This document shows positions 26,004 to 35,881 of a stretch of DNA of 64,000 nucleotides, piece by piece. The translations under genes and the position numbers were made by a program. This stretch comes from Bacillota bacterium. Lineage in GTDB: Bacteria > Vulcanimicrobiota > JAJTBE01. The notes beneath the pieces were generated by a model. That model made no database searches. It saw nothing but the letters and a program-made list of their open reading frames with translations, and had not been told where the DNA came from. Where the stretch lies: positions 1-64,000 of the forward strand of contig JAJTBE010000142.1 in the NCBI GenBank assembly GCA_021287065.1, given 5' to 3'. The first letter of the stretch is position 1, and each line of letters opens with the position of its first letter.

Positions 26004-26800
26004 TTACAAGCCCGACGCGGACCCGCAGGTCCGCCCTCATCGCAAACTCAAACCGCAAACCCCACACCCCACACCCCACACCTGCGTGCCCCCCGAATGC
26101 TTGCCAAGTCTGTAATTATTACTGCCCCTATAGCTGGAGTTGTATTTCCATTTTGGAGATTGAGGATACAAAACGAGATTGTTTAACCGGGGGACAGGCG
26201 GGACGCCTGCGATCCGGCAATCGCTTGTGTTTTATTGCGGCTATGATGTTTACAGGTGATTAGAGTTTGTTCCGGCGAACTTATTGGCTCACTTATTATG
26301 GTAATGAGTTAAAACCTGTTAAATGGAAAAATAGAATTAAATAGATTAATGGATTTATCTGATCGCTCACGAGGATTATATCCGCATGTCCAGCTCCCGG
26401 AGAAAACTTTTTTGGAAAAAGTTTCCTCGCGCCCACCCTGCGGGCAGGCACCCCCATCCCAAAACTTTTGAATTGGGGACCAACCGGGGTTTTGGGGACC
26501 CTCAGAGGGAACCACGCTTTTTTGGAAAAGCGAGGTTTCCCTCCGAACCTCCTCCCTTGAAAAACAAGAGTATTCGGCTGGGAGGTTGAGTTCTTTTTGC
26601 TTACATAATAGTGTTAGGATATGACTTTAGAAAAGCAATGAAAATTGGTATGCAGAAAGCAAAATTAAAGTGAACTGAAAAATGATGCGCTGAAAGTTTT
26701 TGGAGGGGGTTTCAGGGGGGGCTTTTTTCCAAAAAAGTTCTCCCTGAAAAAAAACTCTCCCCAAAACTCTCCCCAAAAAACTTCAAATAAAGGGGGCAAA
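26004..26800. repeat. Array remnant plus reverse copies of modules A4 and B2
   Basis: Non-coding. 26008-26060 continues the interrupted array unit (cccgacgcggacccgcaggtccgccc) and runs into a short ccccacacc repeat. 26190-26220 holds an isolated inverted fragment of the unit (gacaggcgggacgcctgcgatcc). A4 (about 26345-26612) is a reverse-oriented copy of the poly-T-hairpin element and B2 (26615-26705) a reverse copy of module B. A T-rich hairpin-like stretch near 26728-26755 lies after the histidine kinase stop and might act as terminator on the minus strand. Confidence 0.7.
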
Positions 26801-28654
26801 TCACCCTCTGTGGCGCATGTCGATTTCCATGGAAGTGTAGCCTCTGCCTTCCTCGTAGCTGGTGAGAAGGGGTAGTGTGAAGTAGAAGGTTGTTCCGTGG
26901 GGGGTGTTTCCGTGGACGCCTATGGTTCCGTTGAGATTTTCGATAATCTGCCTGGCGATGGCAAGTCCCAAACCAAAGCCTCCTGCATGTCTGGTTCTGG
27001 CTTTGTCGGCTCTGTAAAAACGCTCGAATACTCTTTCCATATCGTTGGGTGAAATTCCGGGTCCGGTGTCGGAAACTTCAACGAGGCAGTTTTTCTCTCT
27101 TACGCTTAGTTTTACCACAATGTTTTCGCCTTCGGGAGTGTATCTGAGTGCGTTGTCTATAAGGTTTATGAGCACCTGCTGGATTCTGTCCATATTGGCA
27201 TATGCAAAAACGCCTTTGCAAAGATCTGCAGTTATGTTGATTTTTTTGCTGTCCGCCTGTGGCGTAAGTCTTCCCAGAACCAGATTAATCAGTTCTTCAA
27301 GATTGACGGGATGTTTTTCCATTTTAACCATGCCCGACTCCATCTTTGAGAGATCGAGAAGATCCTTGACAAGCCTGGTGAGGCGGTCCACTTCCCTGTT
27401 TATGGATTCGAGGAACTCCATGGCTCTTTCTTCATCTTTCAGCGCGCCGTCTATGAGAAGTTCCGCAAGCCCCTTGATTGAAGCTAATGGGGTGCGCAGT
27501 TCGTGGGACACATTGGAAACAAATTCGGTTCTCATCTGATCAAGGCGGTGGAATTCGGTAATATCCGTAAGAATGACCACTGCTCCCTGGGGCTGGTCGT
27601 TTTCAGAAAAGAGCGGGTTGATGTGGGCGTTTACGGTTCTGTCCGAAGGCATTTCCTCAAGCTGGCCATGAACCATGCGCTTGTAACCTGAATCTTCGAG
27701 GAGCTGAAGCAGGGAGTGTCCCGGAATGGCTCCGACAATGTTTTTTCCGGTAATATCCGAATCCCGCAGTCCCAGAAGCCTGAGTGCGGTTTTGTTGGTC
27801 ATTATCACTTCTCCTGATGTATCCACAACAAGGACGCCGCCGGAAAGGTGTTCTATGATTGATGCCAGTTTATTTTTTCCACTCATCAGAGCTTCCATGG
27901 TTCCCTGCAGTTTTTCCGCCATACGGTTAAATCTGCCGGCAAGGGCGCCGAGTTCATTGCGGGTGCTTACGCTGGCTCTTCTGTTAAGATCGCCTTTTTC
28001 CATGTCTTCCGCTGCTTTTGTGATTTCAACAATAGGGCGGGTGATGTAGTGGGAGAAAATAACGGATAGAATCAGGGAGAGGACGAGAGATATTATAAAA
28101 CCTGTGAGAAACCGGTTTCGAAGCTCGATAAGTATGCTCTGGAGGTAGGTTTTTGATCTTGTAACATAAACAACCCCTGCAACTCTGCCGCCGCCTTCTC
28201 CGCTTTCCCTGATGGGATATGCCTGAGAGAGGTAATCCATACCGCCGCCGCCGGCAGGTTTGCCGTCCAGAGCCATTTTAACCTCCGGGAGAATAGCCAT
28301 TCCCGGCTCAGGTTTTGAACTTTCGGGCCAGTACCACACCGGGGAGCCTCTGTCTGTAAGGACAATAATCCTTGATCCTGTCTGGTTTGACATTCGGATC
28401 ATAATGCCGCGGTAGAAGTTGGTTTCTCTTTTCGACAAACCTGAGAGATCGATGGATCGGGGCCATGCTTCAGCAATAGTGTAAGCTTGTGTAAACAGTT
28501 CCGATTGCATGTTGCGCGAAAAGTATTCGTCGAGGTATCCCAGAAGATACACTCCGAGGATGCCGACGGAAAACAGAATCACAAGAATATATGTAAATGT
28601 CAGTTCCCAGCTTATTTTGCGAAACATAACCGGTGATTCGACTGTTTTTATCAT
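26801..28654 (-). CDS. Membrane sensor histidine kinase (PhoR/VicK-like, HAMP-PAS)
   Basis: 617 residues: TM1 (16-38), an extracytoplasmic sensor (about 40-180), TM2 (184-205), HAMP (about 200-252), PAS (about 258-370), HisKA with phospho-accepting H384 in NVSHELRTPL, and HATPase with N501 in NLIDNALRYTPEG, DTGPGI (529-534) and GFGLGLAIA (559-567). It autophosphorylates and should signal to a response regulator, but none is adjacent, so it is an orphan in this window. AAGGGA precedes the ATG. Divergent from the diguanylate cyclase gene over a 97-bp spacer. Confidence 0.94.
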   Translation of the reverse strand: MIKTVESPVMFRKISWELTFTYILVILFSVGILGVYLLGYLDEYFSRNMQSELFTQAYTIAEAWPRSIDLSGLSKRETNFYRGIMIRMSNQTGSRIIVLTDRGSPVWYWPESSKPEPGMAILPEVKMALDGKPAGGGGMDYLSQAYPIRESGEGGGRVAGVVYVTRSKTYLQSILIELRNRFLTGFIISLVLSLILSVIFSHYITRPIVEITKAAEDMEKGDLNRRASVSTRNELGALAGRFNRMAEKLQGTMEALMSGKNKLASIIEHLSGGVLVVDTSGEVIMTNKTALRLLGLRDSDITGKNIVGAIPGHSLLQLLEDSGYKRMVHGQLEEMPSDRTVNAHINPLFSENDQPQGAVVILTDITEFHRLDQMRTEFVSNVSHELRTPLASIKGLAELLIDGALKDEERAMEFLESINREVDRLTRLVKDLLDLSKMESGMVKMEKHPVNLEELINLVLGRLTPQADSKKINITADLCKGVFAYANMDRIQQVLINLIDNALRYTPEGENIVVKLSVREKNCLVEVSDTGPGISPNDMERVFERFYRADKARTRHAGGFGLGLAIARQIIENLNGTIGVHGNTPHGTTFYFTLPLLTSYEEGRGYTSMEIDMRHRG

Positions 28655-28751
28655 TATCCCTTGTGTTTAAAACCAATGACGGCACATCTTAAAAGGACAT
28701 ATAAGATCAAAGGGATAATATTTTTTTTATAACGATAAGGCGGTAAAATCT

Positions 28752-29750
28752 ATGGGACAACTTATGGGCGATGATGAACTCACCACCGAAGAGGAACAGG
28801 ATTATTTTATAAACGATATTACCGGAAACAAAAATGTTTACAAGGATATTCTGGACAATCTTTATGACGGCGTCTATATAACCGATTCTGACCGCAGAAT
28901 TCTTTACTGGAACAATGGCGCGGAAAAGCTTACCGGTTACAGAAAAGAAGAGATGATCAACAGATGCTGCTGGGATGATATTCTTGTTCATGTTGATGAA
29001 AACGGCAGCAACCTCTGCAAAGGGGAATGTGCTTTGAAAAAGACCCTTGGCGACGGGATTTCAAGGGAATCCGAGGTTTTTCTCAAACACAGGGACGGCC
29101 ATAGAATTCCGGTTCTTATCAGAACTACGCCCCTGCGGGACAGAGAAGGCGTGGTCGTTGGCGGTGTGGAGATTTTCAGCGACAATTCACCCAGAATATC
29201 CATGCGCCAGAGGATAGAAGAACTCCATAAACTTGCTATGGTTGATCCGCTTACGGAGCTTGCAAACCGCCGTTATCTTGAGATGCGGATTAACTCTCAG
29301 CTCAATGAGTTTCAAAGATACGGATGGAGATTCGGCCTTATCTTCATCGATATTGACAATTTCAAGATGTTTAATGATCAATACGGCCATGATATAGGGG
29401 ATAAGGTTCTGAAAATGGTTTCCAGAACTCTTTTTGAAACTTCAAGACCTTTCGACCTTATAGGCAGATATGGAGGCGAGGAATTTATCGCTTTAGTCGT
29501 AAATGTTTCATTGGATCAATTAAAAAAAGTGGCAGAGAGGTTCAGAAGCCTGGTTGAGCGCTCAAGCCTTACCGTTGAGGGAAAAAAACTGGCTGTAACC
29601 ATATCTGTGGGATATACACAGGCACAAAAACATGATACAATGGATACGCTTTTGAGAAGGGCTGACATGAATCTTTTCAGATGCAAAAACAGTGGTAAAA
29701 ACTGCTCTACAGGCGATTCGGACGAACAGTATGGCAAGAAGAAAACATAA
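28752..29750 (+). CDS. PAS-GGDEF diguanylate cyclase
   Basis: 332 residues. PAS domain at about 30-145 with a Cys-rich NLCKGECALKKTL segment, then GGDEF domain (about 160-325): DPLTELANRRYLE, FIDIDNFKMFND with metal aspartate D200, and active-site GGEEF (241-245). An inhibitory I-site RxxD (RPFD, 232-235) lies five residues before GGEEF, so product inhibition by c-di-GMP is likely. No TM segments, so cytoplasmic. AAGGCGG upstream of the ATG. Confidence 0.95.
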   Translation: MGQLMGDDELTTEEEQDYFINDITGNKNVYKDILDNLYDGVYITDSDRRILYWNNGAEKLTGYRKEEMINRCCWDDILVHVDENGSNLCKGECALKKTLGDGISRESEVFLKHRDGHRIPVLIRTTPLRDREGVVVGGVEIFSDNSPRISMRQRIEELHKLAMVDPLTELANRRYLEMRINSQLNEFQRYGWRFGLIFIDIDNFKMFNDQYGHDIGDKVLKMVSRTLFETSRPFDLIGRYGGEEFIALVVNVSLDQLKKVAERFRSLVERSSLTVEGKKLAVTISVGYTQAQKHDTMDTLLRRADMNLFRCKNSGKNCSTGDSDEQYGKKKT

Positions 29751-29769
29751 TTATCAGGAGACATAAAAA

Positions 29770-32256
29770 ATGGATGGAATCGGGAAAGTCAATTATAATG
29801 TTATCCCTCAAAGCGCCACAAAAATGAACTACAATGTAGTTAATTCAGTCACCGGGGAAGCTGTGCCTATAGGCGATACAAGCGATGCTTTTAAATGGAA
29901 TTATAATTCCAAAATGGATCTGCTCAACGCAAGCTCAGCGGTTTTTAACTCACCGATGGCACCCCTCAGTATGAGAAGCGAAGCTGCGGATTTGTATTGC
30001 AGTCTCACTTTCGGCTTAATAACCGGCGCTGTGGGCGCTACTCTCAATTCCGTCAGAAAAACCTACGCCGATGGCCTTGTTTACGAGTTAGGCAAGCTTC
30101 AGGGCGGTAAAGAAATTAAACAGAAAATCAATGAAGAAGAAGTGGCGGAAAAAAATCCGTACTCCGATAATGCTCCTGTTACAATCACACATGACGATAT
30201 AGCCGAAGACCTCCAGAATGACGCTGCAGCAGCGGCTCCCGGCGGTCAGAACAAAGCTCTGATTGACACCGCAGGCGAAGTCTCCGAAGGCTACTTCAAC
30301 CTGGGCGGAAAACTGGTTCTGGATAAAGTAACAAAACCGATCACTTATGGAAATCTGCCTGAAGATACAAAAATCACCGAAGGTTACAGCCCTGAAGTTA
30401 ATGCTGTGAATCTGGATGAACTCAAATGGAATAAAGTTGATGAATATGCACAGACCAGAGTAGGTCCCCTTGTTGAAGTCCTCAAAACACTTGGCAAAAA
30501 TGACGAAATCAGATTCTCAAATCTGGATTTTGCAAACAGCATAAGAGATATAAACCATAACGATTATGAACTGGCAGGACAGCTTAACCTGCCCGTAAGC
30601 TCCTGGTCCAAAGATGTTAATGTGGTTCTTCGCAAAGACGGAAGCAGGGTTGTTGTTCTTTCCGATTTTGCCGGAAAATCCCTGATGGACCATTTTGAAC
30701 TTCTTACCAAAAAAGTTCTGGATGATCAACCTGAACAGCCTAAAGTCAAAATTGTGGAATCCAAATCGACCTTTGATCAGAAATACAGCGCCCTTGCGGG
30801 ATTCTTCAAAAACAACAGTGAGGAGCTCAAAGGGGTGGATACCGTTGTTGTCGGATACAATCAGGCTTTTTCCGAACAATGGAAAGATAAATTTGTCAAA
30901 ACCGTATCCGATGAAAACTCAGACTGGTCCGCAAGCATATATGAAATGCCCGATGAAAAAAAGACAAAGGTCGCAGTTCTCGAGTCCCATGCATCTTTCC
31001 ATGGCGAAATTCTCGGCGAAAACCTCAGGCAGCTTGTGGATAACAACCCCCAGATTAAAAATGTATTCACTGCTGGCTCAGGAGGCTCCCTGCATATCAG
31101 AAGCACCTACGACCTGGTCTTCCCTGCGGTGGTCAGCGGAGATGATAAAAGTATGAACAATGTCCTCTCCTCAGGCTCAGACAGACAGGTTCATAAAAGT
31201 GTGATTTCACCACTTGCGGAAACCCCGTCAAAACTCAGAAAAGAAATAAACGAAGGCTGCACCACCATGGATATGGAAATGGGTTATGTTGCCGAAGCTC
31301 TCGCCGGAAAAGATATAAAACTGGGTGTGGGCATTCTTGTAACTGATTTTCCAGTGGAAAGACCCATCAGCAAAGGCGTGAGCCTCACTTTTCAGGATTC
31401 GTCCAAAAAATATCAGAGTATGAAAAAATATACCGATGCAGTGTATAACTTTATCACTGCCGGAAAATCATCACCTGAACACAAAGTCGAACAGGAACTG
31501 GGCAAACCCCTTACCCAGCTTTCAAAAGAAAATCTCGAATGGGAAATGAACAGTCTCGGCAAAATGACCCCGGACGAGCAGCTTCTTTTTGACAGAATCT
31601 CAGCCCTCGAACCCGATTATTCGTTCAGAATGACCCCCGCACGCCTTGAGCGGGTCCTTGACGACGGAGTTATTCTTTCAACCCGGCAGGTAAAGGACAT
31701 AAAAGGCGCAGAAGTAAAACCCTTCACTCCCGCAATCGAAGACAAAATGTACGATGCCTTCGATTACACATACGGAAGCGTAGCTTTCCACAACGGAGAT
31801 CCCCAGTATGGCGGAGTTGTGGTTAAAATTAAACCGGAAATCTGGAAAAACAGATCCTGGGCTACATACCGCTCAGGCTGGAGAGCAGTTGTGGGAGCCG
31901 GCAAAGAACTGAATTCAAAAGATTACGATTTTGATAAAGCTTCACCCGAAATCACTAAAAAAGCTATGGAAAAAATGGGCACATGGGTTGTTACACCGGA
32001 AGATTATATGAAATCCATGGCCGCCTTCACCGTAAAATACCTGAGAAATCAGGACCCCGCCCTGATTCAGGCTTTCCTGAAAGCCGATAACGAACAGATG
32101 AAAATGCTCTTCGCAGGCAATAAGGACATAGGCTTCCTCGAAGGCAAAATCAAAGGCTCCATGAACCTCGAGGACATACAGGAAGTAATAATCCCCCAGG
32201 ACTGCCCTCAGGAAGTAATAACCAAACTAAGACAAAAAGGCATCCCCATAGGGTAA
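29770..32256 (+). CDS. Unknown large protein: nucleoside-phosphorylase-like and ADP-ribosyltransferase-like regions
   Basis: 828 residues, with CAGGAGA before the ATG. Residues 1-130 are extended and polar. Residues about 395-565 resemble the purine-nucleoside phosphorylase/nucleosidase fold: VAVLESHASFHG, a glycine-rich FTAGSGGSL (433-441) followed by DLVFPAVVSGDD, and TTMDMEMGYVAEAL (498-511), reminiscent of the family's V[DE]ME...A motif. Residues about 610-828 have a layout like DUF3626/ART-fold proteins: FRMTPARLERVLDDGVILSTRQ, YGGVVVKIKPEIWKNRSWATYRSGW, and FLEGKIKGSMNLEDIQEVIIP with a candidate catalytic E791. Both calls are by eye and uncertain. No signal peptide. It starts 19 bp after the diguanylate cyclase stop. 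Confidence 0.6.
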   Translation: MDGIGKVNYNVIPQSATKMNYNVVNSVTGEAVPIGDTSDAFKWNYNSKMDLLNASSAVFNSPMAPLSMRSEAADLYCSLTFGLITGAVGATLNSVRKTYADGLVYELGKLQGGKEIKQKINEEEVAEKNPYSDNAPVTITHDDIAEDLQNDAAAAAPGGQNKALIDTAGEVSEGYFNLGGKLVLDKVTKPITYGNLPEDTKITEGYSPEVNAVNLDELKWNKVDEYAQTRVGPLVEVLKTLGKNDEIRFSNLDFANSIRDINHNDYELAGQLNLPVSSWSKDVNVVLRKDGSRVVVLSDFAGKSLMDHFELLTKKVLDDQPEQPKVKIVESKSTFDQKYSALAGFFKNNSEELKGVDTVVVGYNQAFSEQWKDKFVKTVSDENSDWSASIYEMPDEKKTKVAVLESHASFHGEILGENLRQLVDNNPQIKNVFTAGSGGSLHIRSTYDLVFPAVVSGDDKSMNNVLSSGSDRQVHKSVISPLAETPSKLRKEINEGCTTMDMEMGYVAEALAGKDIKLGVGILVTDFPVERPISKGVSLTFQDSSKKYQSMKKYTDAVYNFITAGKSSPEHKVEQELGKPLTQLSKENLEWEMNSLGKMTPDEQLLFDRISALEPDYSFRMTPARLERVLDDGVILSTRQVKDIKGAEVKPFTPAIEDKMYDAFDYTYGSVAFHNGDPQYGGVVVKIKPEIWKNRSWATYRSGWRAVVGAGKELNSKDYDFDKASPEITKKAMEKMGTWVVTPEDYMKSMAAFTVKYLRNQDPALIQAFLKADNEQMKMLFAGNKDIGFLEGKIKGSMNLEDIQEVIIPQDCPQEVITKLRQKGIPIG

Positions 32257-32844
32257 CACAACCCCCAATCACTGCAAAATCCCCAGTAGCGCAAAGCTTC
32301 AGCTTTGCTGTGTACCTCCGGTTTTGAATAGCTGACATGGAGTCTGTGGTAAATACAATTAAGTTTTTTCCAATTTGAGGAGTAAGACAGGAATCTTTGC
32401 GACATGGTTCCGGAACCAACACCAGTCTGTTCAGTCTGGTGGACTGCAATCCTGCAACCAGAGGGCACATACTGTTTTACCAGTTTTATTTTTTTTAACC
32501 TGAAAAATGCCCTTCATAATAGGTTTTTACACAATCTCTCTTACCCCCAATGCCACTGTATTAGTAAAATTCACTCAAATCCCCAAGCTCAATACTCTTG
32601 TTTTTCAAGGAGGGAGGTTCGGAGGGTAACCTCGCTTTTTCAAAAAAGCGTGGTTCCCTCTGACGGTCCCCAAACCCCACGGTCCCCCGGTCGGTCCCCA
32701 ATTCAAAAGTTTTGGGAAGGAGGTCCGGAGGAAACTTTTTTCAAAAAAGTTTTCTCTGGGAGCTGGGCAAGCGGTTATAATTCTCGTGAGCGTTCAGACA
32801 AATCCACGCCTTAATTCATGGGCATTGCTCTTACCCCCTCCCGG
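32257..32844. repeat. Repeat island: modules D1, E3, C2, A5
   Basis: Non-coding. A small palindrome gcaaagcttcagctttgc lies at 32291-32308. D1 (32315-32402, reverse of 59350-59433), E3 (about 32411-32462, like 25828-25875), C2 (32474-32537, like 25940-26003, ending gtttttacacaatct) and A5 (about 32549-32826, a full poly-T-hairpin element) follow in order. Confidence 0.75.
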
Positions 32845-33660
32845 TTAACCTTCATCAAAACCGTTAATCACATCTTCGGGTTTCATTTCGTTTATGTCTG
32901 TTTTGAAAAACAGTGTAACTTCGTTGACAAAGTTCCTGTCTTTTTTGACAGATGTAATCAGGCCGTTTATTATTTCTTCCTTGTGGCGGTATATTACGGG
33001 TGTGCCTTCTGTTAAGAACTTTTCGCCGTTTATCCGGCATTTTATTTTCAGCAGAATTCCTTCGGGGTATGAAAGGAGGCTGTCCATTATTATTTTGTTG
33101 TTGTAGAATTTTTTTATCGTATTGTGAATACTGCTTTTAAAATCCTTTATGTATTGTTTTCCTTTAATCTGGGGGTCGATGTTGGTTTTAAGGAGATCCT
33201 CAGCATCAAAGTCAAACCGTTTCATCCCGTTGAGGATGATTTCTGCCCTGTATGAATCTTCCCGTATGTCAAATCTGCCGTCTGAGTCGTCTGAGATGGT
33301 TTTCAGGCAGAACATATCAACATACAGAATCCAAATCTGGCTGTAGGGTGGGGGGAGGAATTTTTTAATCAGCAGATTGTCCCTGCAGAACGAATTCTGT
33401 TCTATGTATTCCATACCCCTGTTGTCGAGGCATATATTGTCAACTCTCCACTTTTTCAGTCCGTTAACCGTATTGTCGCAGAATTCGAAAACAATATAAA
33501 AAGCATCCCGATTGAGAATAATTCCGGCAATTTTAACCTGTGAACCATAGCAATATGTATCGAGACTGTTAAAATCCCCAATGTCAAAATCCGGACCAAC
33601 AAGCCCGCTCTCTTTCACAAATTCAATATATCCGGTTGATCCACACTGATTATTTTCCAT
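32845..33660 (-). CDS. Unknown soluble protein
   Basis: 271 residues, ATG preceded by AAGGAGA. No signal peptide or TM segment. Beta-rich N-terminal part (GSQVKIAGIILNRDAFYIVFEF) and a C-terminal part with LLKIKCRINGEKFL and VTLFFKTDI suggest mixed alpha/beta; a PilZ-like barrel is conceivable, but the RxxxR...NxSxxG signature is absent. Not recognised. Stands alone next to a repeat island. Confidence 0.7.
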   Translation of the reverse strand: MENNQCGSTGYIEFVKESGLVGPDFDIGDFNSLDTYCYGSQVKIAGIILNRDAFYIVFEFCDNTVNGLKKWRVDNICLDNRGMEYIEQNSFCRDNLLIKKFLPPPYSQIWILYVDMFCLKTISDDSDGRFDIREDSYRAEIILNGMKRFDFDAEDLLKTNIDPQIKGKQYIKDFKSSIHNTIKKFYNNKIIMDSLLSYPEGILLKIKCRINGEKFLTEGTPVIYRHKEEIINGLITSVKKDRNFVNEVTLFFKTDINEMKPEDVINGFDEG

Positions 33661-33808
33661 TTTTTCTCCTTATGCCCTTTCGGAAACAATCTTTTATAAA
33701 AGCGTGATTCCTTCACTCTGAAAAGATCCTGAGGGGATAATACACCATACAGAAGCTGTAAACCTGCTTAAACATCCTGAACTATGATTTCATAGGCATA
33801 CTAAACGC

Positions 33809-34189
33809 TTATAATTTCTGATCTGCTGCTCCTCTTTCTTTGGCTCCATGTTTTTTCAATAACTCCATCATTTTTTTGTTATTTGATTTTTTAGCTAAAT
33901 CCAATGCTGTATTTGAGTTTTGATCAGTCTCCTCAATATTTGCTCCATATTTTAAAAGTATTTCTGCTGATTCTGCATATCCTTTGTTTACCGCATCATG
34001 CAACGGTGTCATTCGGTCGCTTGATTCAGTGTTTATTACCGGATTTGCATATTCGGGATGTTTTTTGAGAATTCTTTCAAGTTCCGGCGCGTTGTTTTTC
34101 TCCAAAGCATTATAAAAAGCAAGTTCATCGCTGGTATTACAGCCTGTGAAGAGCAGCAATAAAGCTATAAATGAAAAGAGAATTTTCAT
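33809..34189 (-). CDS. Ankyrin-repeat lipoprotein
   Basis: 126 residues. Signal peptide with lipobox LFTGC (Cys17). Then ankyrin repeats: MTPLHDAVNKGYAESAEILLKYGANIEETDQNSNTALDLAKKSNNKKMMELLKKHG-type sequence fits about two to three repeats (residues ~60-118). Predicted membrane-anchored protein-interaction module. GGAAGG before the ATG. Confidence 0.88.
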   Translation of the reverse strand: MKILFSFIALLLLFTGCNTSDELAFYNALEKNNAPELERILKKHPEYANPVINTESSDRMTPLHDAVNKGYAESAEILLKYGANIEETDQNSNTALDLAKKSNNKKMMELLKKHGAKERGAADQKL

Positions 34190-34249
34190 CTTACTACCTT
34201 CCTTTCGTTGTAAAATATTGAAAATTACATTGTAATGAGCCTGAACTCT

Positions 34250-34834
34250 TTAAAGGTTGTCTTCAATATCGCTTTTCAGCAAACTGAGGTATATTAACAC
34301 AATCCCCAGAACGGTTAAAAATATTGGAAAGCTTAGTATTCCTTCGTTGTCAAAGTGCAGCATCAAAGCGCCCATCAGTAGTCCAGCTGCGCTGATTCCT
34401 ATAACCACTGTTGATATTTGTTTTCTTTTTCCGGGGGTAAAATTCTCTTTGAGAAACCTGTTTACCGCCCGCCATCCGCTCATTGGCATGGAAGGTGTAA
34501 TTCCGAATTGGATCTTTACCAGATAATTTATTAATACCCTGATAAAAATTGTTGTCAGAAATACAGGCAGCATAGCTGCAAAGATCCCTACCGCCCAGAA
34601 TTTGAGAAAAATCATCAGGGAAATTGCCAATGAAGCTGTAACCAGCAGAACTCCCACAATCATCAGATGAAAACGGAGCACAAACCAGTCGTATTCGGTA
34701 TATGAGTGCAGGTCGATTTCTTCTTGATCCTGATTTTTATCCTGTTTTACTTTCTCAGCTTTATCTGTTTTATCAACCTTTTCAGCCTTTTCAGCCTTTT
34801 CAGTCTTGTCAGCAGCCTCATCCTTTTCTGCCAT
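34250..34834 (-). CDS. Unknown membrane protein with Lys/Glu-rich N-terminus
   Basis: 194 residues. Residues 1-45 are a charged low-complexity stretch (repeats of KAEKVDKTDK type). Then about four TM helices: 53-75, 78-100, 140-160 and 168-187. GGAGG upstream of the ATG. No functional motif recognised. Confidence 0.72.
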   Translation of the reverse strand: MAEKDEAADKTEKAEKAEKVDKTDKAEKVKQDKNQDQEEIDLHSYTEYDWFVLRFHLMIVGVLLVTASLAISLMIFLKFWAVGIFAAMLPVFLTTIFIRVLINYLVKIQFGITPSMPMSGWRAVNRFLKENFTPGKRKQISTVVIGISAAGLLMGALMLHFDNEGILSFPIFLTVLGIVLIYLSLLKSDIEDNL

Positions 34835-34997
34835 ATTCCCCTGCCTCCGCTTTTTGACGCATTTCCCTGATTATAGCATATTTTGCCTCAGGTCCGCCTG
34901 CTTTGTCAGCAATGCTTTGTCTGAAGAATTTTTTTTTAAAGGCATTGGGAGAATACGGCAGTGTTTCTCAAAACCGGTTCTGAAAGGGTTGATGTGT

Positions 34998-35696
34998 TTA
35001 TTTTGCTTCTGCTATTTCTCTTGCAAGGTTTACCAGTGTTTTGAGGTTGTCTTCTTCCCATGCTCTTATTCCGAAGATAGCTATGCCGTTGCCGTCGATG
35101 TATATTCTGGATTCTCCGGCGGCACTGTTCATCGGGTATTTGTTCTGATACGACAGAATAGCTTTTTGCGCCGCTTCAGGAAGCATTGGGTTGGTTTTGT
35201 CCACAAGGATTCCCTTTACTGTGAAAATTCCTCCGAATGTGGGGACTATACCTGCTGAAATCGTATCGGCGCCTGTTATCAGAACCTGATGTCCTGAGTC
35301 GATATTGGGGAGATGGCGGTAAATTTCCAGTCTGTCTTTTGATTCGTATTTTCTTTCCACATAAAGGCAGGTTTTGTTAACTGAAAGCCTTGCCTGTCCT
35401 TTGGCGGAGCCTTGTGTAATGTCGCAGACATACATTCTGAATTTACCGAAGTCCCTGCTGATCATCTGGAGTATTTCAATAGAGTATCCGGAAAGATCCA
35501 TTGTGGCGTCGGCAAGGACATGTTTTACCTTCAGAAAATTGGAATCGGCGCTGTTAAGCCATTTGAATCCGGCGTTAATTATAAAGGCGTCGAAGGTTTT
35601 TTCCACTTTGTTCTTTTCAAGAAACATATTTTTATAGATGAAAAAACCCATTACTGCAAGGGCAGCCAGAAAAATTATTACATATACGATAGTCAT
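34998..35696 (-). CDS. Unknown single-TM anchored protein
   Basis: 232 residues. N-terminal TM anchor at 3-22, then a soluble domain containing KVEKTFDAFIINAGFKWLNSADS...LKVKHVLADATMDLSGYSIEIL. Not recognised. CGGAGG precedes the ATG. Probably faces outside the cytoplasm, although the orientation cannot be read with certainty. Confidence 0.7.
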   Translation of the reverse strand: MTIVYVIIFLAALAVMGFFIYKNMFLEKNKVEKTFDAFIINAGFKWLNSADSNFLKVKHVLADATMDLSGYSIEILQMISRDFGKFRMYVCDITQGSAKGQARLSVNKTCLYVERKYESKDRLEIYRHLPNIDSGHQVLITGADTISAGIVPTFGGIFTVKGILVDKTNPMLPEAAQKAILSYQNKYPMNSAAGESRIYIDGNGIAIFGIRAWEEDNLKTLVNLAREIAEAK

Positions 35697-35881
35697 GATA
35701 ACCTCCGGGATTGACTTTAAAAGAATAATACCCCCAAATCCATCACATGTAAAGGGATAGATGGAAAATGGTTTTTTACAAACATTACGGAGGAAAACCG
35801 AAACCTGCTTAAAATATTTACGGTGAGGGTTTTCCTTTTTACAATTTTTAACCCCTCAGAACCAGAGGATGAACAGAGACA

